Numbered from the stretch's first letter, positions 9,452 through 19,380 are shown. The stretch is 64,000 nucleotides of DNA from Lentzea californiensis (GCF_024648825.1 NZ_JANBBE010000001.1:434001-498000); one strand, 5' to 3'. Program-made: numbers and translations. Notes: generated by a model from the sequence alone, not told the origin.

Positions 9452-10549
9452 TCAGGGCACCTTCAGGGCGCTGAGCATGCCGTCCACCGCCGCGTGCCAC
9501 GGGTATTCCTCCGCGCGGGCACGAGCAGCCTCCCGGGAACCCGATGCCAGCAGGTGCCGAACAGCTGAGGCGAAGGCGGGCGCGTCGTCGGAGACGGCCG
9601 CGCCGCAGGACGGCTGGACGATCTCCTTCAGGGCGCTGCTGCGGCTGACGACGACCGGGGTGCCGCTGGCCAGGGCCTCCAGGGCGACCAGGCCGAACGT
9701 CTCGTGCGGGCCCGGTGCCAGCGACAGGTCCGCCGAGGCGAGCAGGGAGGCCACGTCCAGGCGTGAGTTCACGAAGCCCAGGAACGTCACCGGCAGGCCC
9801 GCCGCGCGCTTCTCCAGGAACGAGCGGCGCGGGCCGTCGCCGGCGATCACCAGGCGTGCGGAGTGGCCCTGGTCGTGTAGTTCGGCCAGGGTGTCGACGG
9901 AACGCTCGACGTGCTTCTCCGGCGACAGCCGTCCACAGTGGATCAGCAGGTTTTTGCTACCTCGCAACAGGTCCTGTCGCAACGAGGCGGAGTGGCGTGT
10001 GGGGGTGAAGGTGGCCAGGTCGACGCCCAGCGGTACCTGCGTGACGTTGGTGGCACCGATGCGGTCGAACTCCTCGCGGGCGAAGGCCGTCGTGCAGACG
10101 ACGGTGTCGTAGGAGGCGGCCATGCGGCGGTTCGCCCAGTCGGCGCCGCGTTCGGCCGGGGTCGCGGGCAGCACGAACCCGAGCAGGCGGTCCAGGCGTT
10201 CGTGGGAGATCACGACGTTCGGGATGCCTCGTTCGGTCGCCCACGCGCCCATGCCGCGCAGGGTGAGCCGGTCGGAGACCTCCAGGCGGTCGGGCCTGAG
10301 GTGTTCCACCAACGACTTGACCCGCCACGGGTCCACCACCCGGTAGCCGCCGGTGTACGGGACCTTCACCGCGGGCAGGGTGATCCGGCGCACGCCACCG
10401 GGCAGTCCCTCGTCGGCGTGGTGGTCGCCCGGTACGACGAGCACCACCTCGTGGCCCTCCTGCGCGTAGCCGGTGCCGAGGTGGTGCAGCGCCGTGCGGA
10501 GGCCGCCCGACTTGGGGCCGTAGAAGTTGGCGAGCTGGACGATTCTCAA
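9452..10549 (-). CDS. GT4-family glycosyltransferase
   Basis: A 365-aa GT-B retaining glycosyltransferase, probably cytoplasmic or membrane-associated. The N-terminal acceptor domain opens with [17 protein letters not shown]; the donor domain has [13 protein letters not shown] and the EX7E motif in [20 protein letters not shown]. The start is TTG at 10549, overlapping the stop of the upstream glycosyltransferase (TTGA), so the two are translationally coupled. Substrate is unknown; the pairing with an MgtA-like enzyme suggests a role in mannosylated glycolipids (inference). Confidence 0.85.
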   Translation of the reverse strand: MRIVQLANFYGPKSGGLRTALHHLGTGYAQEGHEVVLVVPGDHHADEGLPGGVRRITLPAVKVPYTGGYRVVDPWRVKSLVEHLRPDRLEVSDRLTLRGMGAWATERGIPNVVISHERLDRLLGFVLPATPAERGADWANRRMAASYDTVVCTTAFAREEFDRIGATNVTQVPLGVDLATFTPTRHSASLRQDLLRGSKNLLIHCGRLSPEKHVERSVDTLAELHDQGHSARLVIAGDGPRRSFLEKRAAGLPVTFLGFVNSRLDVASLLASADLSLAPGPHETFGLVALEALASGTPVVVSRSSALKEIVQPSCGAAVSDDAPAFASAVRHLLASGSREAARARAEEYPWHAAVDGMLSALKVP

Positions 10550-11619
10550 GCGGCCGCCTGGTGGGTGAGTCCGATGACTGCCGCGTAGTGGCCCATCAGC
10601 TGGTCGCAGATGGCGGGCCAGGTGCGGGTGAGCACCGACTTGCGGGCCGCGAGACCGAACCGCCTGCGCAGCACCGGGTCTCGCAGCAGGTCCACGTACT
10701 GGGCGATGTCGTGTTCGAAGAGGTACCCGGTGCGGCCGTGCCTGACCAGGTCACGCGGGCCGCCCGCGTTCGGGGCCAGCACCGGGAGGCCCGTTGCCAG
10801 CGCCTCCTGCACGGCCTGGCAGAACGTCTCGTGCGGGCCCGTGTGGATGAAGACGTCCAACGACGCGTAGGCCTCCGCGAGCTCCTGCCCGGTGCGGAAG
10901 CCCAGGAACTCCGCGTCCGGCATGTCCTTTTCGAGCTGCTCGCGGTCTGGTCCGTCGCCGACGATCCGCAGCTTCACGCCCGGCAGGTCGTGCAGCTCCT
11001 TGAGCCGGCTGACCTGCTTCTCCGGCGCGAGGCGGCCGACGTAACCGATGGTCAGCTCGTCGTTGTGCCGCGGACGCGGGTGGAAGAGGTCGATGTCCAC
11101 GCCCCTGCCCCACCGGTGCACGCGCGGGACGCCGTGCCGTTCCAGCGCCTCCACCGCCGAGCTCGACGGGGCGAGCGTGCGGTCGGCGAGCGAGTGCAGG
11201 CGTCTGGTCCAGCGCCACGCGGCGCGTTTCGTGAGACCCAGGCCGTAGTTGCCCGCGAAACCGGCCACGTCGGTCTGGTAGACGGCGACGGTCGGCACGT
11301 CGAGCTTGCGCGCGGCTCTGAGGCCGTACGCGCCGAGCACGAACGGCGACGCGAGGTGCACCACGTCGGGCTGGAAGTCGGCGAGGGCGTGGAGCACTCT
11401 CGGGCTCGGCACACCGATGGGGAGACTCGTCACCATGGGCACGTCGACGGCGGAGACTCTGACGACGGGCGTGCCGTGGTGCTCGTCGGCACCCGCGCCC
11501 GGCGCAACGACCATCGCCTGATGTCCGTTGCGGCGCAGGTGCTCCAGGACCCGGAGCACCGAGTTGGTGACACCGTTCACCTGGGGCAGGAAGCTCTCGG
11601 TCACGATCGCTACGCGCAC
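10546..11619 (-). CDS. GT4-family glycosyltransferase, MgtA-like alpha-mannosyltransferase
   Basis: A GT-B enzyme of 357 aa that resembles mycobacterial MgtA, a GDP-mannose-dependent mannosyltransferase acting on glucuronyl-diacylglycerol. Visible are [19 protein letters not shown] at the N-terminus, [14 protein letters not shown] at the start of the donor domain and [19 protein letters not shown] (EX7E) near residue 270. I use the GTG at 11619 (VRVAIVTES) to match the family; an in-frame ATG at 11643 is also possible. The gene precedes and overlaps the other glycosyltransferase. Location beside menG matches the mycobacterial order. Confidence 0.82.
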   Translation of the reverse strand: MRVAIVTESFLPQVNGVTNSVLRVLEHLRRNGHQAMVVAPGAGADEHHGTPVVRVSAVDVPMVTSLPIGVPSPRVLHALADFQPDVVHLASPFVLGAYGLRAARKLDVPTVAVYQTDVAGFAGNYGLGLTKRAAWRWTRRLHSLADRTLAPSSSAVEALERHGVPRVHRWGRGVDIDLFHPRPRHNDELTIGYVGRLAPEKQVSRLKELHDLPGVKLRIVGDGPDREQLEKDMPDAEFLGFRTGQELAEAYASLDVFIHTGPHETFCQAVQEALATGLPVLAPNAGGPRDLVRHGRTGYLFEHDIAQYVDLLRDPVLRRRFGLAARKSVLTRTWPAICDQLMGHYAAVIGLTHQAAA

Positions 11620-11763
11620 AGGGACACCATGAGGTGCCCGCATGAAGTCCGCGTGACCTCAGATTTGACGCGGACGGAACACCTCACGTCGTGGCCAGGT
11701 GATCGTCGATTCGTCATCTCCGCTTGGGCTGCCGGACATCCGGCGCGGTGAAACTAGGCCAGC

Positions 11764-12600
11764 ATGACCGTCTTGTCGTCCCGCCCCGCGCACCCGGTAG
11801 AGCCCGGCCTGGTGTCCATCGCGCTGGAAGTGGCCGGTCGCCTGGCGAACGACGCCTCGGACCTCATCATGGCCACCGCCGGCCGCGGCGTGCGTCCCGA
11901 CTCCGGCGAGTCGCCGTTCGACTGGGTCACCGACACCGACCGCACCCTGGAACGCCACACCCGGCGCGTGCTCACCGCCGAGTTCCCCGACATCCCCGTC
12001 TTCTGCGAGAACTCCGACGACGGGGACGCCCCGAGCGACTCGGAGTTCCGCTGGGTCGTCGACCCCGTCGACGGCACCGCGAACTACACGGCGGGCATGC
12101 CCTGGTGTGCCTACAGCCTCGCGCTGGTGGACCGCTGGGGACCCGTCGTCGGCGTCGTCGCCGACCCGTACCGCTCGCAGATCTACGCCGCCGCACGCGG
12201 CCGTGGCATGCGCGCGAACGGCACGCCGGTCCGCCTGACCGAACGACAAGGCGACTCCCTCGTCGTGTGCACCGAGATGACCCGTTCCGGCCCGTGGCCG
12301 GGCATGGGTGAGTTCATCTCCACGGCAGCGATAGCCGGCACGGGTGTGCGCGTTCTCGGCTCGAAAGCGCTCGCCGTCGCACAGGTGGCGTTGGGTCACG
12401 TCGCAGCCGCTGTGCTGCACGGCTACCACGAGTGGGATGTCGCTGGAGCGGTGTCATTGGCCGTGGAGTCGGGTGCGGTCGTGCTCGACCGACGCGGCGA
12501 GGGCGCCCAACTACCCGTGGACGGACTGCTCGTCGCGGCTCCTGAAGCGGCGGACGAGGTCCTGGGATGGTGGCAGTCGGCGCTTCAGGCCGAGAGCTGA
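11764..12600 (+). CDS. Inositol monophosphatase family protein
   Basis: A 278-aa Mg2+-dependent phosphatase of the IMPase/FBPase/CysQ superfamily. The metal-binding motifs are intact: the WVTDTD segment near residue 58, an acidic CENSDD segment, VVDPVDGTANYTAGMPW around residue 103 and the C-terminal YHEWDVAGAV motif. The substrate cannot be assigned from sequence; myo-inositol-1-phosphate for phosphatidylinositol synthesis is plausible next to mannosyltransferase genes. Its 3' end overlaps the convergent gene by 16 bp. Confidence 0.85.
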   Translation: MTVLSSRPAHPVEPGLVSIALEVAGRLANDASDLIMATAGRGVRPDSGESPFDWVTDTDRTLERHTRRVLTAEFPDIPVFCENSDDGDAPSDSEFRWVVDPVDGTANYTAGMPWCAYSLALVDRWGPVVGVVADPYRSQIYAAARGRGMRANGTPVRLTERQGDSLVVCTEMTRSGPWPGMGEFISTAAIAGTGVRVLGSKALAVAQVALGHVAAAVLHGYHEWDVAGAVSLAVESGAVVLDRRGEGAQLPVDGLLVAAPEAADEVLGWWQSALQAES

Positions 12601-13205
12601 GGGAGCTGCCTTTCGAGCATTTCGAGGTGCGTGCGCGCCTCGTCGAGCCCGGGGTGGTCGAACATCTGCAGCGCCACGCGCCCGACCTCGTTCTCGAACT
12701 GGTGGAAGTCGTGCGAGGCCTTGAGCAACCGCTGGTAGACCGGGTGCTGCCGGTCTACCGAACCGAGCGCCCGCCCGAGCTGCGCGATGCCGCGCACGTC
12801 GTCGAGCTCCTTGGTCAGCTGCCCGCTGATCTTCCACAGCCAGTCCTTGGCCGGTGAGTTCGGCACGGTCTGGATCGCCGCCGCGACCCTGCGCGTGGAC
12901 GCGGCGCACCGTTCGACCAGGTCGGACCACATGTCGTAGGGCTGCTGCGGCATCGGCGGGTGCATCGGCCGCGGCATCTGCTGTGGACGCTGCACGGAGC
13001 GCCGGACGAGGCCGACGACGGTACCGACGACCGCGCCGGGAATCGCGCCCATCATGAAAGAGACCATGAGGAGCGCGAGGAACGTGATGAACGCCGAGGA
13101 GGGTTTGTCATCCTGCGACGTCAACTCGATGACCATGATGAGGGCGCCCATCAGCAGGGTGCCGATGGTGGCACCCCAGAGCGCTGAGCGGACGACGACT
13201 CCCAT
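12585..13205 (-). CDS. Two-helix membrane protein of unknown function
   Basis: A 206-aa protein I do not recognise. It has two N-terminal transmembrane helices (residues ~8-27 and ~38-66, the second glycine/methionine-rich), then a methionine/proline-rich linker (RPMHPPMPQQP) and a ~120-residue cytoplasmic helical domain with regularly spaced leucines. The architecture suggests a membrane-tethered coiled-coil or regulatory protein. It converges with the IMPase gene and lies downstream of the paa operon. ATG start at 13205. Confidence 0.75.
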   Translation of the reverse strand: MGVVVRSALWGATIGTLLMGALIMVIELTSQDDKPSSAFITFLALLMVSFMMGAIPGAVVGTVVGLVRRSVQRPQQMPRPMHPPMPQQPYDMWSDLVERCAASTRRVAAAIQTVPNSPAKDWLWKISGQLTKELDDVRGIAQLGRALGSVDRQHPVYQRLLKASHDFHQFENEVGRVALQMFDHPGLDEARTHLEMLERQLPQLSA

Positions 13206-13220
13206 GTCCTCGATGGTGCC

Positions 13221-13245
13221 ATGCCCGGACAGGTGGTGCGGGCAT
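13221..13245. terminator. Weak hairpin between paaE and the next gene
   Basis: A 7-bp stem (ATGCCCG/CGGGCAT) with an 11-nt loop lies in the 90-bp gap after paaE. No T-run follows on the minus strand, so its role as terminator of the paa operon is uncertain. Confidence 0.3.
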
Positions 13246-13295
13246 TTCCTGAGGTGACGAAGCTGTTCTGTCAGGTCCGGAACCTCGTGCCCCGA

Positions 13296-14354
13296 TCAGG
13301 CGTCGAAGTCCACCGTCACGCACTCGCTGGTCGGCAGCGCCTGACAGGTCAGCACGAACCCGGCCGCCACCTCGGACTCGTCGAGCGCGTAGTTGCGCCG
13401 CATCTCGACACTGCCCTCGGTCACCAGAGCCCGGCACGTGCCGCACACCCCGCCCTTGCAGGCGAACGGCAGGTCGGCGCGGACGCGCTGGGCGGCGTCC
13501 AGGATCGGTTCGCCGGCGGGCAACGGCAGCGTGGTCGACTTGCCGTCCAGCACGACCGTGACCGAGGCGGCGGCGTCGATGACGGCCTCCGCACGGCGCG
13601 GAGGGGGCGGCGGCTCGTCCACGTAGAAGAGTTCGTGGTGCACGCGGTCGGTGGGCACGCCGCGATCCCGCAGCACGGCCGTGGCGTCCTGCACCATCTC
13701 GTAGGGGCCGCACAGCCACCACTCGTCGATGGCGTCGAACGGCACAACGCTGCCGAACAGGGCCGTCAGCTTCGCTGCGGTCAGGCGGCCGGTGAACAGC
13801 TCGACGTCGCGCGGTTCGCGGGACAGGACGTGGATCAGCTGGAACGTGGCCGGGTAGCGGTCCTTCAGGTCGGCCAGTTCATCGGCGAACATCACCGTGT
13901 TGGTGCTGCGGTTGCCGTACATCAGCGTCACGCGGGCACCGGTGGCCAGGACCGTGGCGGCGATCGACAGCGCCGGGGTGATGCCGGAGCCCGCGACGAC
14001 CAGGCCGTGGTGCGTGCCCGTGCCGGACGGCGTGAACTTGCCCAGCGGCGGCAGGACTTCGAGCACGTCACCGGGGGCCACGCGGTCCACGAGCCAGGTG
14101 GAGAACTGACCGCCGTCGACGCGGCGCACGCCGATTCGCGGAGCTGAACCCGCCGGCGCGCAGATCGAGTACGAACGGCGTTCGTCGCCTTGGCGCAGGG
14201 TCAGGTACTGGCCGGCCGCGAAGGCGAACTCGTCCGAGAGGTCACCGGGCACGTCGAAGGTGACGGCCACGGCGTCGTCGCAGAGGCGGTCGACGCGGGC
14301 GACGGTCAGCTTGTGGAAGGCGGCCCCTCGCTTTCCAATTTTGGGCGACGACAA
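13296..14354 (-). CDS. paaE: Phenylacetyl-CoA epoxidase reductase subunit PaaE
   Basis: A 352-aa FAD/NAD(P)H reductase with a C-terminal plant-type ferredoxin that feeds electrons to the PaaABC oxygenase. FAD-binding RSYSICAPAG, the NAD-binding GSGITPALSIAATVL segment and the [2Fe-2S] motif CKGGVCGTCRALV near residue 305 are all visible, plus the distal cysteine in LTCQALP. The start is TTG at 14354, well supported by AAGGAG 7 bp upstream inside the end of paaD. It is the last gene of paaABCDE. Confidence 0.94.
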   Translation of the reverse strand: MSSPKIGKRGAAFHKLTVARVDRLCDDAVAVTFDVPGDLSDEFAFAAGQYLTLRQGDERRSYSICAPAGSAPRIGVRRVDGGQFSTWLVDRVAPGDVLEVLPPLGKFTPSGTGTHHGLVVAGSGITPALSIAATVLATGARVTLMYGNRSTNTVMFADELADLKDRYPATFQLIHVLSREPRDVELFTGRLTAAKLTALFGSVVPFDAIDEWWLCGPYEMVQDATAVLRDRGVPTDRVHHELFYVDEPPPPPRRAEAVIDAAASVTVVLDGKSTTLPLPAGEPILDAAQRVRADLPFACKGGVCGTCRALVTEGSVEMRRNYALDESEVAAGFVLTCQALPTSECVTVDFDA

Positions 14355-14355
14355 C

Positions 14356-14847
14356 TCAGATCTCCTTGACGTGCTCGAACGGTTCGGCGCAGGCGTGACA
14401 GCGGCGCAGGGCCTTGCACGCGGTCGAGCCGAACCGAGAAATCTCCGAGGTGTTGAGCGAACCGCACTGCGGGCACGCGACCTGGCGTGACGGCGGCACG
14501 AGGTTCAGCGGCACCGGACCCGCGACCGCCGGACCGATGCGGGACGGCGGCGCGATGCCGGCGGCGGCCAGCTTCGAACGGCCTTCGTCGCTGATCCAGT
14601 CCGTGGTCCAGGCCGGGGACAGCGACAGGCGCACCTCGACGTCCGAGTAGCCTGCGCCGACCAACGATCGGCGCAGGTCAGCACCCATCTCGTCGATCGC
14701 GGGGCAGCCGGAGTAGGTCGGGGTGATGGTGACGACGACGCGACCGTCCTCTTCGCGGACGTCGCGCAGCACGCCGAGGTCGGCGAGCGTGAGGACCGGG
14801 AGCTCCGGGTCCCGCACGGCCGACGCGACCTCCAGTGCCGTCGTCAC
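14356..14847 (-). CDS. paaD: Phenylacetyl-CoA epoxidase subunit PaaD
   Basis: A MIP18/DUF59-family protein (163 aa) needed for assembly of the epoxidase, probably for Fe-S delivery. The N-terminal DUF59 domain includes VRDPELPVLTLADLGVLRDV and TPTYSGCPAIDEMG; a C-terminal zinc-ribbon-like segment has CPQCGSLNTSEISRFGSTAC and CHAC. The GTG at 14847 overlaps the paaC stop as GTGA; the longer open frame upstream is antisense-like to paaC. It ends 1 bp before the paaE start codon. Confidence 0.93.
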   Translation of the reverse strand: MTTALEVASAVRDPELPVLTLADLGVLRDVREEDGRVVVTITPTYSGCPAIDEMGADLRRSLVGAGYSDVEVRLSLSPAWTTDWISDEGRSKLAAAGIAPPSRIGPAVAGPVPLNLVPPSRQVACPQCGSLNTSEISRFGSTACKALRRCHACAEPFEHVKEI

Positions 14848-15728
14848 CAGACCGCTCCCGGCAGCGAGCGGTGCAGGTGCTGCATCTCGGCGAGCAGGTA
14901 GCCCATGGCCTCGGTGTGCACGCCGTCGCGGCCCGCCATGCCCGCCACACGGGCGGCACGGGTGTCGGTGGGACGCGTGAGACCGGCGGCACTCAGCACC
15001 GCCTCCAGCACACCGTCCACTTCGGACCGCAGCGACGCGGGATCGACCGCGACACCGGCCAGCGCGACCTCGACCGCGTGCGTCGCGAACAGCTCGTCCA
15101 CGAACGGCCACACGCGCTCAAGTCCAGCCTGCATGCGGCGGTGCGACTCGTCGGTGCCGTCACCGAGGCGAACGGTCCACTGGGCTGCGTGGTCGCGGTG
15201 GTAGGCGAGCTCTTTGAGGCCCTTCTCGGCGATCGCGGCGAGGACCGGGTCGGCCGAGCCGCGCAGGCGCGAGAACAGCGCGAGACGCCACGACGAGAAC
15301 ACCAGCAGGCGCGCGATCGTCGCCGCGAAGTCGCCACCGGGGCCGGGACCGCAGTCGATCTCGGCCAGGTGGACGTTGCGGAACTCGCGTTCGTCGCGCA
15401 GGTACGCCAGGGCGTCCTCGTCACGGCCGAGCACCTCACCGGCGCGCGTCAGCAGCATGCGGGCCTGGCCGAGCAGGTCCAGCGCGATGTTGGCGAGTGC
15501 GATGTCCTCTTCCAGCTCCGGAGCGCGCGAGCACCACTCCGAGAGGCGCTGCGAGAAGATCAACGCGTCGTCGCCGAGCATCAGGCAGTACGCGGCGAGG
15601 GCCTCGCGGTCGACGCCCGCGGGGAACTCGCGGTTGACGCCGGAGAGGGCCTCCGAGAAGCCCGTCCCGAACGCCCAGTGCGCGTCCTCGCCGCCCAGCA
15701 AGGACTCGTAGGCATTGTCGAAGCTCAT
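14844..15728 (-). CDS. paaC: Phenylacetyl-CoA epoxidase subunit PaaC
   Basis: Structural (non-catalytic) ferritin-like subunit of the epoxidase, 294 aa, pairing with PaaA. The family features LMLGDDALIFSQRLSEWC, ALDLLGQARMLLTRAGEV and ELAYHRDHAAQWTVRLGDG are visible. The ATG at 15728 overlaps the paaB stop (ATGA) and the end overlaps paaD (GTGA), so translation is coupled through the operon. Confidence 0.95.
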   Translation of the reverse strand: MSFDNAYESLLGGEDAHWAFGTGFSEALSGVNREFPAGVDREALAAYCLMLGDDALIFSQRLSEWCSRAPELEEDIALANIALDLLGQARMLLTRAGEVLGRDEDALAYLRDEREFRNVHLAEIDCGPGPGGDFAATIARLLVFSSWRLALFSRLRGSADPVLAAIAEKGLKELAYHRDHAAQWTVRLGDGTDESHRRMQAGLERVWPFVDELFATHAVEVALAGVAVDPASLRSEVDGVLEAVLSAAGLTRPTDTRAARVAGMAGRDGVHTEAMGYLLAEMQHLHRSLPGAVW

Positions 15729-16009
15729 AGGTGCGGCACGTCCTCGGGGATCGCGTAGAACGTCGGGTGCCGGTAGACCTTGTCCCCCGCGGGCGCGAAG
15801 AACGGGTCCTTCTCGTCCGGCGAGGAGGCGGTGATCTCCGTCGCGGGCACCACCCAGATCGACACGCCCTCGTTGCGACGCGTGTAGACGTCACGGGCGT
15901 TGCGCAGCGCCATCTCGGCGTCCGGCGCGTGCAGCGAACCGACGTGCACGTGGTTCAGCCCGCGCTTGCCGCGCACGAACACTTCCCACAGCGGCCAAGA
16001 CGTGCTCAC
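15725..16009 (-). CDS. paaB: Phenylacetyl-CoA epoxidase subunit PaaB
   Basis: Small bridging subunit (94 aa) of the phenylacetyl-CoA epoxidase. The conserved start [20 protein letters not shown] and the [16 protein letters not shown] segment identify it. It overlaps paaA upstream and paaC downstream by 4 bp each. Length is normal for the family. Confidence 0.95.
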   Translation of the reverse strand: MSTSWPLWEVFVRGKRGLNHVHVGSLHAPDAEMALRNARDVYTRRNEGVSIWVVPATEITASSPDEKDPFFAPAGDKVYRHPTFYAIPEDVPHL

Positions 16010-16944
16010 GCGGCACCTTCCTTACGTGCGTGCTTCGCGGCGTGCGCGGCCGCGGCTTCACGGACCCACGCACCGTCCTCGTGCGCCTTGCGGCGGTGGG
16101 CGATGCGCTGCTCGTTGCAGACGCCGCCACCCTTGACGACCTGCCAGAACTCGTCCCAGTCGGGCTGACCGAAGTCGTACTCGCCGCGGTCGGCGTTCCA
16201 CTCGAGCTCGGGGTCCGGGAACGTCACGCCGAGCGCCTCGGCCTGCGGCATGCTCATGTTCACGAACTTCTGCCGCAGCTCGTCGTTGGTGTCGCGCTTG
16301 ATCCGCCACGCCATGGACTGCTCGGTGTTCGTGGACTCGGCGTCCGGCGGGCCGAACATCATCAGCGCCGGCCACCACCAGCGGTTCACCGAGTCCTGGA
16401 CCATGTCGCGCTGCTGCTGGGTGCCGCGCATCATCGTCATCAGGAGCTCGTAGCCCTGGCGCTGGTGGAACGACTCTTCCTTGCAGATGCGGATCATGGC
16501 GCGCGCGTACGGCCCGTAGGACGTGCGGCACAGCGGCACCTGGTTGCAGATCGCGGCGCCGTCGACCAGCCAGCCGATCACGCCGACGTCGGCGAACGTG
16601 AGCGTCGGGTAGTTGAAGATCGAGGAGTACTTCTGGCGGCCCTCGATGAGCTTGGTCGTCAGGTCCTCGCGGTCGGCGCCGAGCGTCTCGGTCGCCGAGT
16701 ACAGGTAAAGGCCGTGTCCAGCTTCGTCCTGCACCTTGGCCAGCAGGATCGCCTTGCGCCGCAGCGAGGGCGCGCGGCTGATCCAGTTGCCCTCCGGCTG
16801 CATCCCGATGATCTCGGAGTGCGCGTGCTGGGCGATCTGCCTGATCAGGGTCTTGCGGTAGCCGTCGGGCATCCAGTCGCGCGGCTCGATGCGCGATTCG
16901 GACTGCACAGTGCGCTCGAAGCGCAGCTCCAGGTCATCCGCCAT
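16006..16944 (-). CDS. paaA: Phenylacetyl-CoA epoxidase oxygenase subunit PaaA
   Basis: Catalytic diiron subunit (312 aa) that epoxidises the aromatic ring of phenylacetyl-CoA, opening aerobic phenylacetate degradation. Carboxylate and histidine ligands are seen in [35 protein letters not shown] and [15 protein letters not shown]. It is the first gene of paaABCDE. No paaK, paaG/Z or thioesterase is in the window, so the rest of the pathway must be elsewhere. Confidence 0.96.
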   Translation of the reverse strand: MADDLELRFERTVQSESRIEPRDWMPDGYRKTLIRQIAQHAHSEIIGMQPEGNWISRAPSLRRKAILLAKVQDEAGHGLYLYSATETLGADREDLTTKLIEGRQKYSSIFNYPTLTFADVGVIGWLVDGAAICNQVPLCRTSYGPYARAMIRICKEESFHQRQGYELLMTMMRGTQQQRDMVQDSVNRWWWPALMMFGPPDAESTNTEQSMAWRIKRDTNDELRQKFVNMSMPQAEALGVTFPDPELEWNADRGEYDFGQPDWDEFWQVVKGGGVCNEQRIAHRRKAHEDGAWVREAAAAHAAKHARKEGAA

Positions 16945-16953
16945 GCCTCGATG

Positions 16954-17385
16954 TTACACCCGAGTGCCGAATCTGCGTAGAACTGTCACAACCGCTGCGA
17001 TGACGATCCAGACGGACACGAGGAAGGTTCCGACGGGAAGCAGGCTGAGCACCGCCGTCCGGCCGGCGACGCGCGTGAGTTCGGGGTTCGTCTGGTCGTA
17101 CTCGACCCGCACGTTGTCCCCGACGTTGAGCCCCGCCGGGTACAGCACGCCCTGCGACGGGATGATCACGCGCCCGTCCGGTGTGGCGTAGCGCACAACG
17201 GTCCGGTTGAAGGACACGGAGTCGACCTGCGCGACCGCCTGCCCCATCGACCGCTCGATGGCCACGTCGTCACGCCAGCAGGCAATGGGCAGAAGCACGC
17301 ACACGAGCGTGATCACCCCACCGACGACGAACAATGCTTTGCAGACCGCACGGCGGACGCGTACACCGCGGGGCGTCTTGGTCAC
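16954..17385 (-). CDS. DUF3592-like two-helix membrane protein
   Basis: A ~143-aa protein with a transmembrane helix near residues 13-33, an extracytoplasmic beta-rich middle (VQVDS-like SVSFNRTVVRYATPDGR, then LNVGDNVRVEYDQTNPELTR) and a second helix near the C-terminus. This topology fits DUF3592-type proteins of unknown function. The GTG at 17385 is preferred because GGAGG lies 5 bp before it; the GTG at 17400 lacks that. It lies 9 bp upstream of paaA on the same strand and could be co-transcribed. Confidence 0.75.
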   Translation of the reverse strand: MTKTPRGVRVRRAVCKALFVVGGVITLVCVLLPIACWRDDVAIERSMGQAVAQVDSVSFNRTVVRYATPDGRVIIPSQGVLYPAGLNVGDNVRVEYDQTNPELTRVAGRTAVLSLLPVGTFLVSVWIVIAAVVTVLRRFGTRV

Positions 17386-17463
17386 TGCGTCCTCCACCAC
17401 AACTGAGAAGTCTAGAGCCGGGCGGATGCCGCGCTTTCAGGTTGATGTCCATACAGTCGAAGC

Positions 17464-18696
17464 GTGACCTCAGCACCGACATCGCGAGAACGGCAGCGAA
17501 TCCGCGTCCGGTCGAAGCGGGACACCGCCGGTGACCTGCTCGGACTGCTGCCGACCCCGGAGCACGCCCTGGCCTGGGTACGCGATGGGTCCGGCCTGGT
17601 CGGCTGGGGTGAGGCAGCTCGTCTGGAGGTCAGCGGCCCGGACCGGTTCGAGCAGGCCGACAAGTGGTGGCAGGAGTTCTGCGCACACCTCGACGTGGAC
17701 GACGAACTGGGCGTGCCGGGCAGCGGCCCCGTGGCGTTCGTCTCGATGGCCTTCGCCGACGCACCGGGCAACTCGGTGCTGATCGTGCCCGAGGTCGTCG
17801 TCGGCCGGCGCAACGGCGAGCAATGGGTCACCACGATCGGCGCCTCAGACCCGGCGCCATACGTCGAACCTCTCTCGCGCCCATCCTCAGTGCGTTACGC
17901 GAACGGACAGCTGCCGGTCACGCAGTACCGCGAAGCCGTGCGCGAGGCCGTCGTGCGGATGCGCGCGGGCGACCTGGACAAGGTGGTGCTGGCACACGAC
18001 CTCGTGGCGCTGACGGACAAGCCGCTGGACCAGCGGTTCGTGCTGCAGGGCCTCGCGCGGCGCTACCCGGAGTGCTGGGCCTACGCCGTCGACGGCCTGG
18101 TAGGCGCGACCCCCGAACTGCTGCTGCGCAGGACCGGCTCCGTCGTGGACTCGCGGGTGCTGGCCGGCACGACCTGGCCGCACGACGGCATCTCGGACGA
18201 GGAACTGGCCGCGGCACTGATGTCGTCGGAGAAGAACCTCGAAGAGCACGACTACGCGGTCCGCTCTCTCGCGGACACTCTTCGGCCGTTCTGCGCGACC
18301 ATGTCGGTCGAGGGGCCTTCCGTGCTGCGGCTGCCCAACGTCTCGCACCTGTCTTCCGATGTGATCGGAACCCTCGAGTCCTCCACCTCGTTGCTGCACC
18401 TCGGCGAGGCCGTGCACCCGACCGCCGCCGTCGGCGGTACGCCACGGCTGGACGCGACCTGGCTGATCTCCCAGCTGGAGGGGATGGACCGCGGGCGGTA
18501 CGCCGGGCCCGTCGGGTGGATCGACGGGAACGGCGACGGTGAGCTCGGGATCGCACTGCGGTGTGCGCAGCTCTCCGGGTCTACGGCTCGGCTGTTCGCC
18601 GGCTGCGGGCTGGTCGCCGACTCGGATCCCGACATCGAGGTGCAGGAAGCGCACGCCAAGATGCGGCCTATGCGTGAGGCCCTTGAAGGGCTTTAG
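17464..18696 (+). CDS. menF: Isochorismate synthase (MenF/EntC family)
   Basis: Converts chorismate to isochorismate (410 aa). The chorismate-binding domain is visible: DLDKVVLAHDLVALT, GLVGATPELLLRR, AGTTWPHDGISDEELAAALM, SSEKNLEEHDYAVRS, LHPTAAVGG-type EAVHPTAAVGGTPR and GCGLVADSDPDIEVQE. With menD, menB, menE, menA, menG and menJ in this window the likely pathway is menaquinone rather than siderophore synthesis. GTG start at 17464. Its end overlaps the convergent GrpB-family gene by 29 bp. Confidence 0.92.
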   Translation: MTSAPTSRERQRIRVRSKRDTAGDLLGLLPTPEHALAWVRDGSGLVGWGEAARLEVSGPDRFEQADKWWQEFCAHLDVDDELGVPGSGPVAFVSMAFADAPGNSVLIVPEVVVGRRNGEQWVTTIGASDPAPYVEPLSRPSSVRYANGQLPVTQYREAVREAVVRMRAGDLDKVVLAHDLVALTDKPLDQRFVLQGLARRYPECWAYAVDGLVGATPELLLRRTGSVVDSRVLAGTTWPHDGISDEELAAALMSSEKNLEEHDYAVRSLADTLRPFCATMSVEGPSVLRLPNVSHLSSDVIGTLESSTSLLHLGEAVHPTAAVGGTPRLDATWLISQLEGMDRGRYAGPVGWIDGNGDGELGIALRCAQLSGSTARLFAGCGLVADSDPDIEVQEAHAKMRPMREALEGL

Positions 18697-19207
18697 CCAC
18701 GAACTCCGCCTTGCCCTCCGTGTACGCCTCACGGTCGTGACCGGTTTGGTCGGCTAGTTGGCGTTTCAGGGCTTCGTACTCGTGCGCTAGTTCGGGGTTT
18801 TTTCTCAGGGCGTCGCGAAAGCGGATCTGGTCGGTCCACCGTTCGTGGCCTGCCTGGATCAGGTGCAGGTGGGCTTCTCGTCGTTGACCTGCCTGGTCTG
18901 GTTTGACGAAGAAGCGGCGCCACGGGCGGTTGTCGAGTTCTGGGGGCACGTAGGCCCAGCCGTGGGCGACGAGGAGTTCGGTCGCTTCGGTGTCGAGGCC
19001 GGTCATCGAGGCCATCAGGTCGATGACCGGTTTGGCGGCCAGGCCTGGGACGGCGGTCGATCCGACGTGTTCGATGCCGTCGACCAGCCAGGGCGCGAGC
19101 AACTCGGTCAGCCCGGCTGCCTCGGTCTGTGCGCGGACAGCCCATCGGGGATCGTGCGGGCGCACCTCTGCCCGCTCGTACGCCCAGGCCGGCGCTTCCT
19201 CTTTCAC
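18668..19207 (-). CDS. GrpB family (UPF0157) nucleotidyltransferase-fold protein
   Basis: A 179-aa member of the GrpB/UPF0157 family, which has a minimal nucleotidyltransferase fold and no firm function. The signature IEHVGSTAVPGLAAKPVIDLM near residue 45 is diagnostic, followed by HLIQAG and FRDALRKNPELAHEYEALK. GTG start at 19207 overlaps the DUF397 stop (GTGA), so it is coupled to the regulator pair upstream. Confidence 0.88.
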   Translation of the reverse strand: MKEEAPAWAYERAEVRPHDPRWAVRAQTEAAGLTELLAPWLVDGIEHVGSTAVPGLAAKPVIDLMASMTGLDTEATELLVAHGWAYVPPELDNRPWRRFFVKPDQAGQRREAHLHLIQAGHERWTDQIRFRDALRKNPELAHEYEALKRQLADQTGHDREAYTEGKAEFVAKALQGPHA

Positions 19208-19380
19208 TGGACCTTGTCGAGAAACGCACGCCAGGCGGAGGTGCTGAAGGTCAGCACCTCACCGGCCTCGTTCTTCGAGTCACGAACTCGTGCATCCTGG
19301 GCGAGTGAGACCTCGACACACTCACCTTCCGGCGTGCCGTTGCTGTAGCTGCTCTTACGCCAAGCGCGGTCCTGGGGCAT
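19204..19380 (-). CDS. DUF397 domain protein
   Basis: A 58-aa DUF397 protein with the typical AWRKSSYSNGTPEGECVEV start and DSKNEAG...FSTSAWRAFL body. DUF397 genes almost always sit next to a Scr1-type helix-turn-helix gene in actinomycetes and have been likened to toxin-antitoxin pairs. The ATG at 19380 lies inside the 3' end of the Scr1 gene (26-bp overlap). Confidence 0.88.
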   Translation of the reverse strand: MPQDRAWRKSSYSNGTPEGECVEVSLAQDARVRDSKNEAGEVLTFSTSAWRAFLDKVQ